A stretch of 64,000 nt of DNA, taken from positions 372,001-436,000 of the forward strand of contig NZ_CP080519.1 of the NCBI RefSeq assembly GCF_019468465.1, in the 5' to 3' direction. Numbering within the stretch: position 1 is the first letter of the stretch; every line of letters starts with the position of its first letter. This document shows positions 17,918 through 26,287 of the stretch, piece after piece. The translations under genes were made by a program, and so were the position numbers. This DNA comes from Amycolatopsis sp. DSM 110486. Lineage in GTDB: Bacteria > Actinomycetota > Actinomycetes > Mycobacteriales > Pseudonocardiaceae. The notes under the pieces are model-generated. The model did no database searches, was not told where the DNA came from, and saw nothing but the letters and a program-made list of their open reading frames with translations.

Positions 17918-18499
17918 CTACGCCGGCAGGGCCCCGTCCAGGAGGGTCTCGGCGGCGGAGCGCGCGAAGTCGAACGCCTCGGTGCTGTTGAGCGAAGTGG
18001 ACAGTGCCATGGCGCCTTCGAACAGCACCGCGAGCTGGCGGCCCAGCAGATCCGGGTCGGGGGCGCCGGCCTGGCGGGCGGTGTCGATGATCTGACGCAG
18101 GATCCGGTGCTTGTGCTCGATGACCAGCGGCAGCCCGGGGTGGTCGGGTTCGGCCAGCTCCACGGCGGCATCGTGGAAGGGGCAGCCGCGATAGCGGGCG
18201 ACGAGGCCGGGGCGGTCGAAGAGCCCGAGCAGCCGTTCGCGGGGGCTCAGGGCGGTGTCGAAGAGCTTGTACTCGTTGTTGCCGTCGCCGGTGTCGCGCT
18301 CGGTGGTGGCGGTGATGCCGTCGAGGTAGGCGGCCACCAGCAGGTCCTTGCCCGGGAACAGCTGGTAGAGCGTCCGCTTGGACACGCCGGCGCGGTCGGC
18401 CACCTCGGCGATGCCGGTGGTGTTGATGCCCTGGCGGTAGAACAGGTCGGTCGCCGCGGCCAGGATCCGCGATCGCGGGCTGGTCGCCTCCTGTGTCAT
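17918..18499 (-). CDS. TetR-family repressor of the adjacent hydrolase
   Basis: A 193-residue TetR regulator: ILAAATDLFYRQGINTTGIA and AGVSKRTLYQLFPGKDLLVA form the HTH, and the C terminus has the usual ligand-domain block LLGRQLAVLFEGAMALS. The start at 18499 (MTQEATSP) has GAGAGG upstream. A perfect 16-bp palindrome lies 20 bases before this start and a near copy lies before the divergent hydrolase, so it probably represses itself and the hydrolase. Confidence 0.92.
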   Translation of the reverse strand: MTQEATSPRSRILAAATDLFYRQGINTTGIAEVADRAGVSKRTLYQLFPGKDLLVAAYLDGITATTERDTGDGNNEYKLFDTALSPRERLLGLFDRPGLVARYRGCPFHDAAVELAEPDHPGLPLVIEHKHRILRQIIDTARQAGAPDPDLLGRQLAVLFEGAMALSTSLNSTEAFDFARSAAETLLDGALPA

Positions 18500-18518
18500 G
18501 TCACCGCCTCTCTCCCAG

Positions 18519-18534
18519 GGTACCGATCGGTACC
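18519..18534. promoter_or_regulatory. TetR operator copy 1
   Basis: GGTACCGATCGGTACC is a perfect 16-bp palindrome close to the TetR start. The core TACCGATCGGTA is a familiar TetR half-site arrangement. Confidence 0.8.
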
Positions 18535-18607
18535 TTAGGCTCAGCATATTCCTCGTTCTCGGCGGTTTTGATGTTCTGCTGGCGTGATTTTAGCCATAGG
18601 CTCAACG

Positions 18608-18624
18608 GGTACCGATCGGTTTCC
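18608..18624. promoter_or_regulatory. TetR operator copy 2
   Basis: GGTACCGATCGGTTTCC repeats the first 13 bases of the palindrome at 18519. It lies about 60 bases before the hydrolase start. Confidence 0.7.
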
Positions 18625-18681
18625 TCTCCGGCTAGCTTGTTTGTTGAAAGTCAGCATTCGGACCGTAGAAGGAAGACCTCC

Positions 18682-19536
18682 ATGACCACGCACACCACCG
18701 CCCCGACCCAGCACGTCACCGTCAACGGCGACCGCATCGCGTACCGCCGCTTCGGCGCCGCCACCGGCACGCCGGTCCTTTTGCTGCAGCACTTCCGCGG
18801 CGGTCTCGACAACTGGGACCCGCTGCTGACCGACGGCCTGGCCGCCGACCGCCCCGTGATCCTGCTGGACAGCGTCGGCGTCTCCGGCTCGACCGGAGAA
18901 GTCCCGGTGACCTTCGAGGCCATGGCCGACTTCGCCGCCGACTTCGTGCGCGTCCTCGGCCTGGCGCTGGTCGACGTGGTCGGCTTCTCCATCGGCGGCG
19001 CCGTGGCCCAGGCCTTGACGTTCCGGCACCCCGAACTCGTGCGCCGCCTGGTGCTGCTCGGCACCATCCCGCCGGCCGGCGACATGAGCGAGGCCGAAGC
19101 GAAGGTGCTCGACGTCGTCATGCACCCCGATCTGACCCTGGACGACTACCTCTACCTGTTCTTCGGCCGCAGCGCCGCCGCCAAGCAGGCCGGCCGCGAG
19201 TTCTGGCAGCGCCGCCACCAGCGCACCACCGACTACGACCCCGAGGCCACCCCCGCCGTCGGCGAGCGCCAGCAGCAGGCCGTGGTGAGCTGGGCCCAGT
19301 GGTCCGAAGCCGACCGCGACGCCGCCCTGCAGGCCATCACGCAGCCCACCCTGGTCGTCAACGGCGACCACGACATCATGCTGCCGACGGTCAACTCGCA
19401 CCTCCTGGCGAAGCACATCCCGAACTCGCAGCTGATCATCTACCCGGACTCGGGTCACGCGTCGCAGTTCCAGTACCCGAAGGCGTTCCTGGCTCACCTG
19501 CGCCAGTTCCTCGACGCGGAGGTCGTGTTCAGCTGA
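18682..19536 (+). CDS. alpha/beta hydrolase
   Basis: A 284-residue alpha/beta hydrolase with a complete triad: Ser in VVGFSIGGAVAQAL, Asp in VVNGDHDIMLP and His in YPDSGHASQFQYP. The oxyanion segment is LLQHFRGGLDNWDPLL. Related proteins are esterases, haloperoxidase-like enzymes or lactonases. The ATG at 18682 follows GAAGGAAG; upstream frame is non-coding leader. It is controlled by the divergent TetR through shared palindromes. A strong hairpin follows five bases after the stop. Confidence 0.9.
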   Translation: MTTHTTAPTQHVTVNGDRIAYRRFGAATGTPVLLLQHFRGGLDNWDPLLTDGLAADRPVILLDSVGVSGSTGEVPVTFEAMADFAADFVRVLGLALVDVVGFSIGGAVAQALTFRHPELVRRLVLLGTIPPAGDMSEAEAKVLDVVMHPDLTLDDYLYLFFGRSAAAKQAGREFWQRRHQRTTDYDPEATPAVGERQQQAVVSWAQWSEADRDAALQAITQPTLVVNGDHDIMLPTVNSHLLAKHIPNSQLIIYPDSGHASQFQYPKAFLAHLRQFLDAEVVFS

Positions 19537-19540
19537 CCCG

Positions 19541-19577
19541 CCGTCCGGACCGGACCGTCACCGTCCGGTCCGGACGG
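19541..19577 (+). terminator. intrinsic terminator of the hydrolase gene
   Basis: CCGTCCGGACCGGAC at 19541-19555 pairs perfectly (15 bp) with GTCCGGTCCGGACGG at 19563-19577 around a 7-base loop, five bases after the stop at 19536. No U tract follows. Confidence 0.8.
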
Positions 19578-19687
19578 TCCGGCCAGTCAGGATCCGGTGA
19601 CCGCCCCTGGCGCCCCACGGCGGTCGCGCTCCTCTCGGCTGTGACGGCGAGCACCCGAATACCGTGAACGGGCGGCCGCCCAGCCCC

Positions 19688-19699
19688 TACACTGTGCGC
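19688..19699 (+). promoter_or_regulatory. -10 box of a leaderless transcript
   Basis: TACACT at 19688-19693 is followed by six bases and the GTG at 19700. No ribosome binding site precedes this start. Confidence 0.5.
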
Positions 19700-21478
19700 G
19701 TGTCTGCGCAGGTGATCGCCGGGCGTTATCGGCTGGAGGAACGCCTCGGCGCCGGCGGGATGGGTGTCGTCTGGCGGGCGACGGATCTCGAATTGCGCCG
19801 GACGGTCGCGCTCAAGCGGTCGCTCGACGGCGACGGCGGGCAGATCCGGCGTGAGGCGCGATTGGGCGCCTCGCTGCACCACCAGCACGTCGTGGCGGTG
19901 TTCGACTCCGTCGCCGACGGGGACGACCGGTGGCTCGTGATGGAGTACCTGCCGGCCCGAAGCCTGGAAGAGGTCGTCCGCGCCGACGGCGTTCTGGAAC
20001 CGGAGCGGGCCGCGGCCGTCGGGGCGCAGATCGCGTCCGCGCTCGTCGCGATGCACGCGCGCGACATGGTGCACCGCGACATCACGCCCGGCAACGTCCT
20101 GGTCACCGAGGACGGCACGGCCAAGCTCGCCGACCTCGGCATCTCCCGCTGGGACGAGGTCACGCTCACCGGCAGCGCCAGCGTCGGCGGCACCGCCGGT
20201 TACCTCGCGCCGGAGGTGGCGAACGGGTACGCCGCCGGCCCCGCCGCGGACGTCTTCTCGCTCGGCGCGACGCTGTTCGCCGCTGTCGAGGGCGTTTCCC
20301 CTTGGGGCAGCGGGGAAAACGGCCCGTTCGGGCAGCTGCGGCGTGCGGCGGAAGGCAAGGTGGAGGCTGCGCGCAACGCCGGCTCGCTCGCCCTCATACT
20401 GGCGGTGATGCTCGACCAGCAGCCCGCGAACCGGCCCACCGCCGCCGAGGTCGAGGCCCTCCTCAGCGGCGCCCCGACCGCACAGCTGCCCCGCCGACGC
20501 CGCCCGCGACGGCTGAAGCTCGTCGCCGCCGGCGTGCTCGGCGCCGTCGTCCTTCTGGTGGCCGGTTTCCTCGTCTTCACGCGCAGCGACGCGCCGCCCG
20601 CGAACGCGACGTCCGACCTCGTCGGCGACCCCCGCACCGCCGACCCGTGCTCGCTGCTGACGGTGAACTCGCTGGCCCCGTACGGCAAGGTGTTCCTCGA
20701 ACCCAACCTCGGCACGTTCGCGCGCTGCGACCTCGACACCACCCTGGCCGACGGCAGCACGATCGTCACCAGCCTGGAGCTGACCGCGCCGGAGGAATAC
20801 CCGCAGGTGCCGCCGGTCCGCGGCCGTCTCGGCGACATCCAGCGCCCGAACGCCGACCCCGGCCAGTGCCGCCGCTACTTCGTCCTGCCCGACCTGCGGC
20901 TTGTCACCGTCAGCACCGTCCGCGCCGACGGCGAGGACTCCCCTCAGCTGTGCGCCATGTCCGACGCCGTGGTCGGCGACGCCTACGCACGCGTGGTCCG
21001 CGGCCCCATCGCCCGCCGTGCCCAGCCGTTCCCGCCGGCGTCACTGGCGCGCGTCGATGCCTGCACCCTCGTCGACGACGCGACCCTCCGCCGCGTCGCC
21101 GGCCCGGACTACCCGACCGACCGGTACTTCGCGAACTGGGCGTGTTCCTGGGGCGAGGACGCGGAATCCGTGGACCTGTACTACGACCGTCAATGGCCGC
21201 TGGCCACCGACCCGCCCGACGGCGCGACCCCCACGACCGTCGGCGGACGTCCCGCGTACGTCGATCCACACGACGACGACGGCGACGTTTGCGACGTCAC
21301 CGTCGTCTACCGCACCTACACACCGGCCCTGCCGACGGTGAAGGGCACGCCGGCCCAACGCGACGAGGTCGTCCTCGTCGAGTTCACGGACGAGGCCAAC
21401 AAGGGGAAGCTCGACGTCATCTGCGCCACCGCGAAGTCGATCGGCGCGGTGGTCGCCGCGCGGCTGCCGTCAGCGTGA
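19700..21478 (+). CDS. transmembrane Ser/Thr protein kinase (PknB-like)
   Basis: A 592-residue Hanks-type kinase. Residues about 5-260 hold the domain: glycine loop LGAGGMGVVWRA, Lys in VALKRS, catalytic loop MVHRDITPGNVLV, DLG in place of DFG (KLADLGISRWDEV) and GGTAGYLAPEV. An Arg-rich juxtamembrane stretch precedes one membrane helix (residues about 271-293). The extracellular region (about 300 residues) has no PASTA repeats; it contains six or more Cys in two similar halves (ADPCSLLTVNSL and VDACTLVDDATL), recalling the DUF3558-like sensor fold. The GTG start fits a leaderless -10 box. Ligand and substrate are unknown. Confidence 0.9.
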   Translation: MSAQVIAGRYRLEERLGAGGMGVVWRATDLELRRTVALKRSLDGDGGQIRREARLGASLHHQHVVAVFDSVADGDDRWLVMEYLPARSLEEVVRADGVLEPERAAAVGAQIASALVAMHARDMVHRDITPGNVLVTEDGTAKLADLGISRWDEVTLTGSASVGGTAGYLAPEVANGYAAGPAADVFSLGATLFAAVEGVSPWGSGENGPFGQLRRAAEGKVEAARNAGSLALILAVMLDQQPANRPTAAEVEALLSGAPTAQLPRRRRPRRLKLVAAGVLGAVVLLVAGFLVFTRSDAPPANATSDLVGDPRTADPCSLLTVNSLAPYGKVFLEPNLGTFARCDLDTTLADGSTIVTSLELTAPEEYPQVPPVRGRLGDIQRPNADPGQCRRYFVLPDLRLVTVSTVRADGEDSPQLCAMSDAVVGDAYARVVRGPIARRAQPFPPASLARVDACTLVDDATLRRVAGPDYPTDRYFANWACSWGEDAESVDLYYDRQWPLATDPPDGATPTTVGGRPAYVDPHDDDGDVCDVTVVYRTYTPALPTVKGTPAQRDEVVLVEFTDEANKGKLDVICATAKSIGAVVAARLPSA

Positions 21479-21529
21479 GGCCGCGCGCTCAGCAAATGCG
21501 TCGCGAGGTGCCGCGCGGATACTCCGGCG

Positions 21530-22519
21530 GTGACCGATTCCGCGCTGCTACGACCCCGCGCCCTGAGGCCCGGAGATCTCGTCGTCATCGCCTCGCTGTC
21601 CGGGCCGCTGCAAGCCGGCTACGAGCCCGACCTCGACCAGGCGGTGGTCGTGCTCGAGCGGAGCGGATTCCGCGTACGCCGGGCACCGTTGCTCGAAGCG
21701 GGACGGCACCGGTGGTGGAGCGCGGCCGCGCCGGCGGAGATCGCCGCGGAGTTCAACGCTCTCTTGCGTGATCCCGAGGTGCGCGCGATCATCGCGCACG
21801 ACGGCGGCCAGACGGTGCTCGGTTACCTCGACCTGATCGACTTCGCCGCGATCACCGCCGACCCCAAGCCCATCCTCGGCTACAGCGACATCTCCCTGCT
21901 GCATCTCGTGCTCCACGCACGCACGGGTCTGGTCGGGTTCCACGCCGACCTGGCCACCCCCGGGCTCGGCGGGCACTGGCAGGCCGCTCCCGAACAGCGG
22001 AGAGCCGAGTTGGAGAGGCTCTACTCGAAGTTGCTGACCAGCACGGAAGCGATCGGTCCGCTGCCCGCCACCCCGTCGTGGGAGTGCTGGCGCGCCGGAC
22101 GGGCCGAAGGCCGGCTGATCGGCGGGGTGATCAACCGCATCGCGCTGGCGCAGGCGACGCCTTTCGCGCTCCCGCTCGAGCGGTTCGACGGCGCGGTGCT
22201 GTTCTGGGAGGAGATGGGCGGCCTGGCGGCCTACGTGTGGAGCTATCTGCAGGTCCTGCGACACAGCGGCATCCTCGACCGGATCTCGGGCATGGTCGTG
22301 GGCGTGCCGCACGCGATCGACGGACTCGCCGCGTCCCCGGAATCCCCGACCCTGCCTGAGATCGTCCTCGACGTCCTCGGCGATCGCGACATCCCGGTCC
22401 TGGGCAACGTCGAGTTCGGGCACGCCGGCCCGAACCTGCCGATGCCGGTCGGCCTTCGCGTCGGCCTCGACGCGGGGCAGCGGACGCTGTCGCTGCTCGA
22501 ACCGGCGGTACGCGCGTAG
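21530..22519 (+). CDS. LD-carboxypeptidase (peptidase S66, LdcA/MccF-like)
   Basis: A 329-residue S66 serine peptidase. The nucleophile Ser is in ILGYSDISLLH, the Glu in VLFWEEMGG and the His in VEFGHAGPNLPMPVG, matching the Ser-Glu-His triad of the family; AHDGGQTVLGYLDLIDF is the preceding conserved block (Asp instead of Arg in the usual RGG). These enzymes cut the L,D bond of murein tetrapeptides during recycling or detoxify peptide antibiotics such as microcin C. No signal peptide is present, so it acts in the cytosol. It converges on the gene at 22521 with one base between stops. Confidence 0.88.
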   Translation: MTDSALLRPRALRPGDLVVIASLSGPLQAGYEPDLDQAVVVLERSGFRVRRAPLLEAGRHRWWSAAAPAEIAAEFNALLRDPEVRAIIAHDGGQTVLGYLDLIDFAAITADPKPILGYSDISLLHLVLHARTGLVGFHADLATPGLGGHWQAAPEQRRAELERLYSKLLTSTEAIGPLPATPSWECWRAGRAEGRLIGGVINRIALAQATPFALPLERFDGAVLFWEEMGGLAAYVWSYLQVLRHSGILDRISGMVVGVPHAIDGLAASPESPTLPEIVLDVLGDRDIPVLGNVEFGHAGPNLPMPVGLRVGLDAGQRTLSLLEPAVRA

Positions 22520-22520
22520 C

Positions 22521-23144
22521 TCAGGAGCCGAGCCGTGTGGTCAACTCCGCCACGCCGTCACCACTGAGATCGGGCAGGAACGCCGCACGGCCCGCCATCA
22601 CCATCACCAGCGACAGCATCGGCCCGGCGACCTCGGGCCCGGCGCCTTGGGCGAAGTCGGCGTCGGTCGCCCGCAAAGTCAGACCCGCGGCCACGGTTTT
22701 GCTGTTCACCGCGAAGTTCTTGGTGGCGAAGAACCGGGCGACCGCGAGCAGCCCTTCGGCGTCCGGCGCGTGCTTCAGCCCCAGGGGCCGGCGAATGTCC
22801 TCCGCGTGAACGATCACCTCACCCAACCCCGCCGGAGACGGCTTCACCGGCGTCGCGATGGGACCGACGCGGCGAAACCGCTCAAGCGTCTCCTGCGGGG
22901 TACTCCCCCGGAACTCTTCGAGCCGCCGCCGGTTGTGCACATCCCCGTCGAACCGGGCCCCGATCATGCTGCGAAACCAGGCCCACCGCGACAGCGTCGC
23001 GGCCGCCCCGAGGTGGGCGACGACCTCCTCGACATCCCACTCGGCGCACAGCGTCTGCGCCCGCCACTGCTGCGGCTCGAGCGCGCTCAGGTCTTCGACG
23101 AGCGCGGCCAGCTCACGCGCCTGGAACTCCGGCAGGTCGTTCAC
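22521..23144 (-). CDS. maleylpyruvate isomerase/DinB-fold family protein (TIGR03083-like)
   Basis: A 207-residue helical protein of the mycothiol-dependent MDMPI/DinB superfamily. TLCAEWDVEEVVAHLGAAA carries the typical first helix and metal-site His, and GLGEVIVHAEDIRRPLG the second His region. Family members are metal-dependent mycothiol transferases or of unknown role. The GTG at 23144 lies seven bases after TATGGT, a leaderless arrangement; an ATG at 23156 is the alternative. It is divergent from the sigma-factor gene. Confidence 0.8.
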   Translation of the reverse strand: MNDLPEFQARELAALVEDLSALEPQQWRAQTLCAEWDVEEVVAHLGAAATLSRWAWFRSMIGARFDGDVHNRRRLEEFRGSTPQETLERFRRVGPIATPVKPSPAGLGEVIVHAEDIRRPLGLKHAPDAEGLLAVARFFATKNFAVNSKTVAAGLTLRATDADFAQGAGPEVAGPMLSLVMVMAGRAAFLPDLSGDGVAELTTRLGS

Positions 23145-23299
23145 GCCAGTGACCATAGCCGCCGCACCCGCACCGCGAGGCCCCTGCGGCACGCGCTGTC
23201 CGTCTGGGGGCGGCGAGGGCTGTCCGGCGATCATCGGTGCCAGCGTCCGGATCCTGATGGGTACTCTGGATCCACGTGCCGGAGGAGGTTGCGGTCTGC

Positions 23300-24190
23300 A
23301 TGGGTGATGGGCATGCGCCCGGACGGTCCGAGCAGGAGGACAGGCTCGGCGCCGAGTGGGAGACGCACCGGCCTGCGGTCTTCGGCGTGGCCTACCGGCT
23401 GCTGGGGAGTGTGGCCGATGCCGAGGACGTGGCCCAGGACGTGTGGCTGCGGGCGGCCGGATCCGATCTGCACGAGGTTGACGACCTGCGGGCCTGGCTG
23501 GTCACGGTGGCCGCGCGACGGTCGTACGACATCCTCAAGAGCGCTCGCTCGCGCCGGGAATCCTATGTGGGGCCGTGGCTGCCGGAGCCGCTGCTGACCG
23601 GGCCGGACGCCTCGGAGCCGGTGCTCGTGGACGAGTCCGTCGGTGCGGCGATGCTGCTGATCATGGAGGAGCTGAGCCCACCGGAGCGCGTGGCCTTCGT
23701 CCTGCACGACGTCTTCGGTTTCGAGTTCGCCCGGATCGCGGAAGTGCTCGACGTCTCCGTGCCGGCCGCCCGGCAGCTCGCCTCCCGGGCGCGACGCCGG
23801 GTGGCCAAAGCGAAACAGTCCCCTTCGCAGGCACCGAAAGCGGAGCGCGAACGGGTGCTGGCGACCTTCCGCGCCGCCTACGAATCCGGCGACCTGGCCG
23901 GCCTGGTGCGGCTCCTGCACCCGGACGCCGTCTACGTCACCGACGGCGGCGGCAAGATCTCCGCGGCACGCAAGCTGATCCACGGTGGTGAGCGCATCGC
24001 CGAGGTGATGGTGCGAGTGGGTCGCCAGTGGCGTCCGGACCACATCGACTTCGTCGAGGTCGGCGGCGAACCCGCCCTCGTGTTCCGCCGGCAGGGCCGC
24101 GTTTTCTCCGTCGACACGGTGCAGATCACCGACGGTCTGATCACCGCGTACCGCAGGGTCATGAACCCGGACAAACTTTCCCGGATCTGA
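23300..24190 (+). CDS. ECF sigma factor of the ECF41/SigJ type
   Basis: A 296-residue ECF sigma factor with a C-terminal extension. Sigma region 2 reads FGVAYRLLGSVADAEDVAQD and region 4 SPPERVAFVLHDVFGFEFAR with ARQLASRARRRV. Residues about 190-296 form a SnoaL-like domain (YESGDLAGLVRLLHPDAVYV), the ECF41 hallmark, where it acts as a built-in regulator in place of an anti-sigma factor. ECF41 genes typically sit beside a carboxymuconolactone decarboxylase-like gene; that is the next gene here. The ATG at 23300 is preceded by GGAGGAGG at about 11 bases. Confidence 0.92.
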   Translation: MGDGHAPGRSEQEDRLGAEWETHRPAVFGVAYRLLGSVADAEDVAQDVWLRAAGSDLHEVDDLRAWLVTVAARRSYDILKSARSRRESYVGPWLPEPLLTGPDASEPVLVDESVGAAMLLIMEELSPPERVAFVLHDVFGFEFARIAEVLDVSVPAARQLASRARRRVAKAKQSPSQAPKAERERVLATFRAAYESGDLAGLVRLLHPDAVYVTDGGGKISAARKLIHGGERIAEVMVRVGRQWRPDHIDFVEVGGEPALVFRRQGRVFSVDTVQITDGLITAYRRVMNPDKLSRI

Positions 24191-24192
24191 GC

Positions 24193-24219
24193 TGTCACAC
24201 CCGCGGGGGCTGCCTCGTC
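24193..24219 (+). promoter_or_regulatory. ECF41-type promoter
   Basis: TGTCACA at 24193-24199, 16 bases, then CGTC at 24216-24219. This is the promoter pattern reported for ECF41 sigma factors. It lies between the sigma gene and the AhpD-like gene and reads towards the latter. Confidence 0.75.
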
Positions 24220-24287
24220 TCCCTGCCGAGAACGCACGACGCGCCCGGACGGCGCGGCTCGGACCACACGAAGGAATCGAAGGAACT

Positions 24288-24746
24288 GTGACGAACACGC
24301 AGCGCGTCCGCATCGACATGCAGCACCCGGCCGCCTACAAGGCCCTCATCGCCCTGTCGGCGGAGGCGGACAACGGCGCCGTCGCGGCCGGGCTCGACCC
24401 GCTCCTGGTCGAACTGGTGAGGATCCGCACCTCCCAGATCAACGGCTGCGCGTTCTGCCTGCGCATGCACAGCCGTGACTCCCTCAAGAAGGGCGAAAAC
24501 CCCGACCGGATCGCCGTGCTGCCCGCGTGGGAAGAGACCGAGTACTTCTCGGCGACGGACCGCGCCGCCCTCCGCCTGACCGAGGCGATCACCCGCGTGC
24601 CGGACGGCCACGTCAGCGACGAGGACTACACCGCCGCCGCGGCCGAACTCACCGAAGACCAGATCTCGGCCGTCTCCTGGCTGGTCACAGTGATGAACGC
24701 CTTCAACCGCGTCGCCATCACCAGCCGCTACCAGGTCGCGGGCTGA
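24288..24746 (+). CDS. AhpD/carboxymuconolactone decarboxylase-like peroxidase
   Basis: A 152-residue all-helical AhpD-like protein. The redox motif NGCAFCLRMHSRD gives the CxxC and downstream His of the AhpD family, which reduces peroxides or other disulfides. The C terminus SAVSWLVTVMNAFNRVAI is the second family block. The GTG at 24288 lies 68 bases after the CGTC of a predicted ECF41 promoter, so it is the probable direct target of the sigma factor upstream. Confidence 0.9.
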   Translation: MTNTQRVRIDMQHPAAYKALIALSAEADNGAVAAGLDPLLVELVRIRTSQINGCAFCLRMHSRDSLKKGENPDRIAVLPAWEETEYFSATDRAALRLTEAITRVPDGHVSDEDYTAAAAELTEDQISAVSWLVTVMNAFNRVAITSRYQVAG

Positions 24747-25001
24747 TCTCGCCCCGCCAGTCTGCCGGGCGCCGGCGGACTGGCGGCCTCGGCCGCCCCG
24801 TCCACGGCTTTCGCGTGCCGCCATTTCCGCGGGCCGACATTCCTTGGGCGGCTGCGAAATCCTCCGGTTACACCTTGGGCGGCGGCCTCAGCCCGACCCT
24901 GGGCCGCGCCCACAGCTACGCCACCGGGGTCCACAGTGGACATTTCGGCGAGCCACGGGAGCCGGAACGTCCCCGGCCGACGCAACGAAAGTCACCAGAA
25001 C
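24747..25001. other. intergenic region, no gene seen
   Basis: No coding signal is found. CCTTGGGCGGC occurs twice (near 24842 and 24872), and the palindrome GTCCACAGTGGAC lies at 24929-24941. The weak ribosome binding site for the next gene is ACGAAAG. Confidence 0.4.
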
Positions 25002-25616
25002 ATGCCCACGCTCCTGCACCTCGACAGCTCGATCTGGCCCACCGGCACGTCCACCTCGCGCGACGTGACAGCCACCTTTCGCGGAGAGTGGGAGGCCCAG
25101 CACCCCCACGGGACGGTGATCCACCGCGATCTGGCAGCCGACCCGCTGCCCCACCTCACCGACGACGTGTTCACCGCCGGGAACGAGGACCCCCTGCGTG
25201 TCACACTGGCCCGCGAGCTCGAACAGGCCGACGTCGTCCTGATCGCCGCCCCGATGTACAACCTCACGGTCCCCAGCACGCTCAAGGCCTGGATCGACCA
25301 GGTGATGGTCCCCGGTCGCGTCATCGGCGAGCAGCCGTCCGCCGCGGGCACCCCGGTTGTGGTCGTCTCCAGCCGCGGCAGCACTTACCGGCCCGGCACC
25401 CCGCGTGACGGCAGGGATTTCGTCGTGCCCTACCTGACCACTCTCTTCGCCACCTACTTCGGCATCACCGAAGTCGAGTTCATCATCCCCGAGCTCACCT
25501 CCGCCGTGAAGCGGGCATGGGGTCCGGAACCTGTTCGCCTGTACGAAGCGTCTCGGGTCCAAGCACACGAAGACGCCATCACCAAGGCCAAGGAGCTGGC
25601 GGCCCGCTTCGCCTGA
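25002..25616 (+). CDS. FMN-dependent NADH-azoreductase/flavodoxin-fold NAD(P)H oxidoreductase
   Basis: A 204-residue flavodoxin-like reductase of the AzoR family. LLHLDSSIWPTGTSTS is the FMN phosphate loop, AAPMYNLTVPSTLKAWIDQV the canonical FMN-binding block, and VVVSSRGSTY the third. These homodimers reduce quinones and azo dyes with NAD(P)H by two electrons. The ATG at 25002 begins directly at the Rossmann strand; the longer frame upstream is non-homologous. It may belong to the same oxidative or electrophile response as the ECF41 genes (inference from location). Confidence 0.9.
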   Translation: MPTLLHLDSSIWPTGTSTSRDVTATFRGEWEAQHPHGTVIHRDLAADPLPHLTDDVFTAGNEDPLRVTLARELEQADVVLIAAPMYNLTVPSTLKAWIDQVMVPGRVIGEQPSAAGTPVVVVSSRGSTYRPGTPRDGRDFVVPYLTTLFATYFGITEVEFIIPELTSAVKRAWGPEPVRLYEASRVQAHEDAITKAKELAARFA

Positions 25617-25674
25617 GCCGCGCCGCCGACGACGTCCGGGCCGGCGAGTGCTGAGCCACACCGGGCCGGCCGGG

Positions 25675-25686
25675 TACCGTGCGGCG
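25675..25686 (+). promoter_or_regulatory. -10 box of a leaderless transcript
   Basis: TACCGT at 25675-25680 is followed by six bases and the GTG at 25687. No ribosome binding site is present. Confidence 0.45.
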
Positions 25687-26253
25687 GTGACCACGCTCGA
25701 CGATCGCGGCGGTGCGCCGCTCAGGCGGCTGCACTGCGCGCCGCACCCGGGGCGGGAGTACCTGCCCATCGAGCTCGCCCTGCGCGACATGCGGGCGGCG
25801 CACGGGCGGGACCCCGAGACGGGTGACGGGCCGGGCACGCGGTCGTGGGTCGGGGTCTGCCTGGGCATGATCGTGCTCGACACGTTGTCGGGGACGTCCG
25901 CGCCGGCGGGGCAGCGATTCAAGCGGCTGCTGATCGAACACGGCGTGGATCACGACGACGCCGTGGTGCTGTGGATCATCCGCAACTCGCTGCTGCACGG
26001 CTACGGCCTGCCCCGTCCGGCCGACGTGCGGCACCGGCGCGTGGAGGTGACCGGTGAGACCGACGCGTTCGCGCTGGACACCGGCGACACACGGCTGGTG
26101 CGGCTGAGCGCACCGGTGTTCTGCAGCCACCTGGTGGAACGGGTGGCGGCGTCGGTGCCGCACCGATGGGACACGAGCCTCATCCACACGCACGACGCGC
26201 CCGCGGACGTTCGCTACGTGCCGTCCCCCGACCGTGGCGACCACATCGGGTAG
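25687..26253 (+). CDS. hypothetical protein, 188 aa
   Basis: An unrecognised soluble protein. It has a basic His-rich beginning (LRRLHCAPHPGREY), a hydrophobic segment CLGMIVLDTLSG that is probably a buried helix, RFKRLLIEHGVDHDDAVVLW, and a His-rich NSLLHGYGLP. The GTG at 25687 is favoured by a TACCGT box six bases upstream. Codon use is normal. There is no operon partner; the YeiH-type gene converges on it. Confidence 0.6.
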   Translation: MTTLDDRGGAPLRRLHCAPHPGREYLPIELALRDMRAAHGRDPETGDGPGTRSWVGVCLGMIVLDTLSGTSAPAGQRFKRLLIEHGVDHDDAVVLWIIRNSLLHGYGLPRPADVRHRRVEVTGETDAFALDTGDTRLVRLSAPVFCSHLVERVAASVPHRWDTSLIHTHDAPADVRYVPSPDRGDHIG

Positions 26254-26287
26254 GCGACTCCTGCTCGCGGACCGTTCGGCGCCGTTT

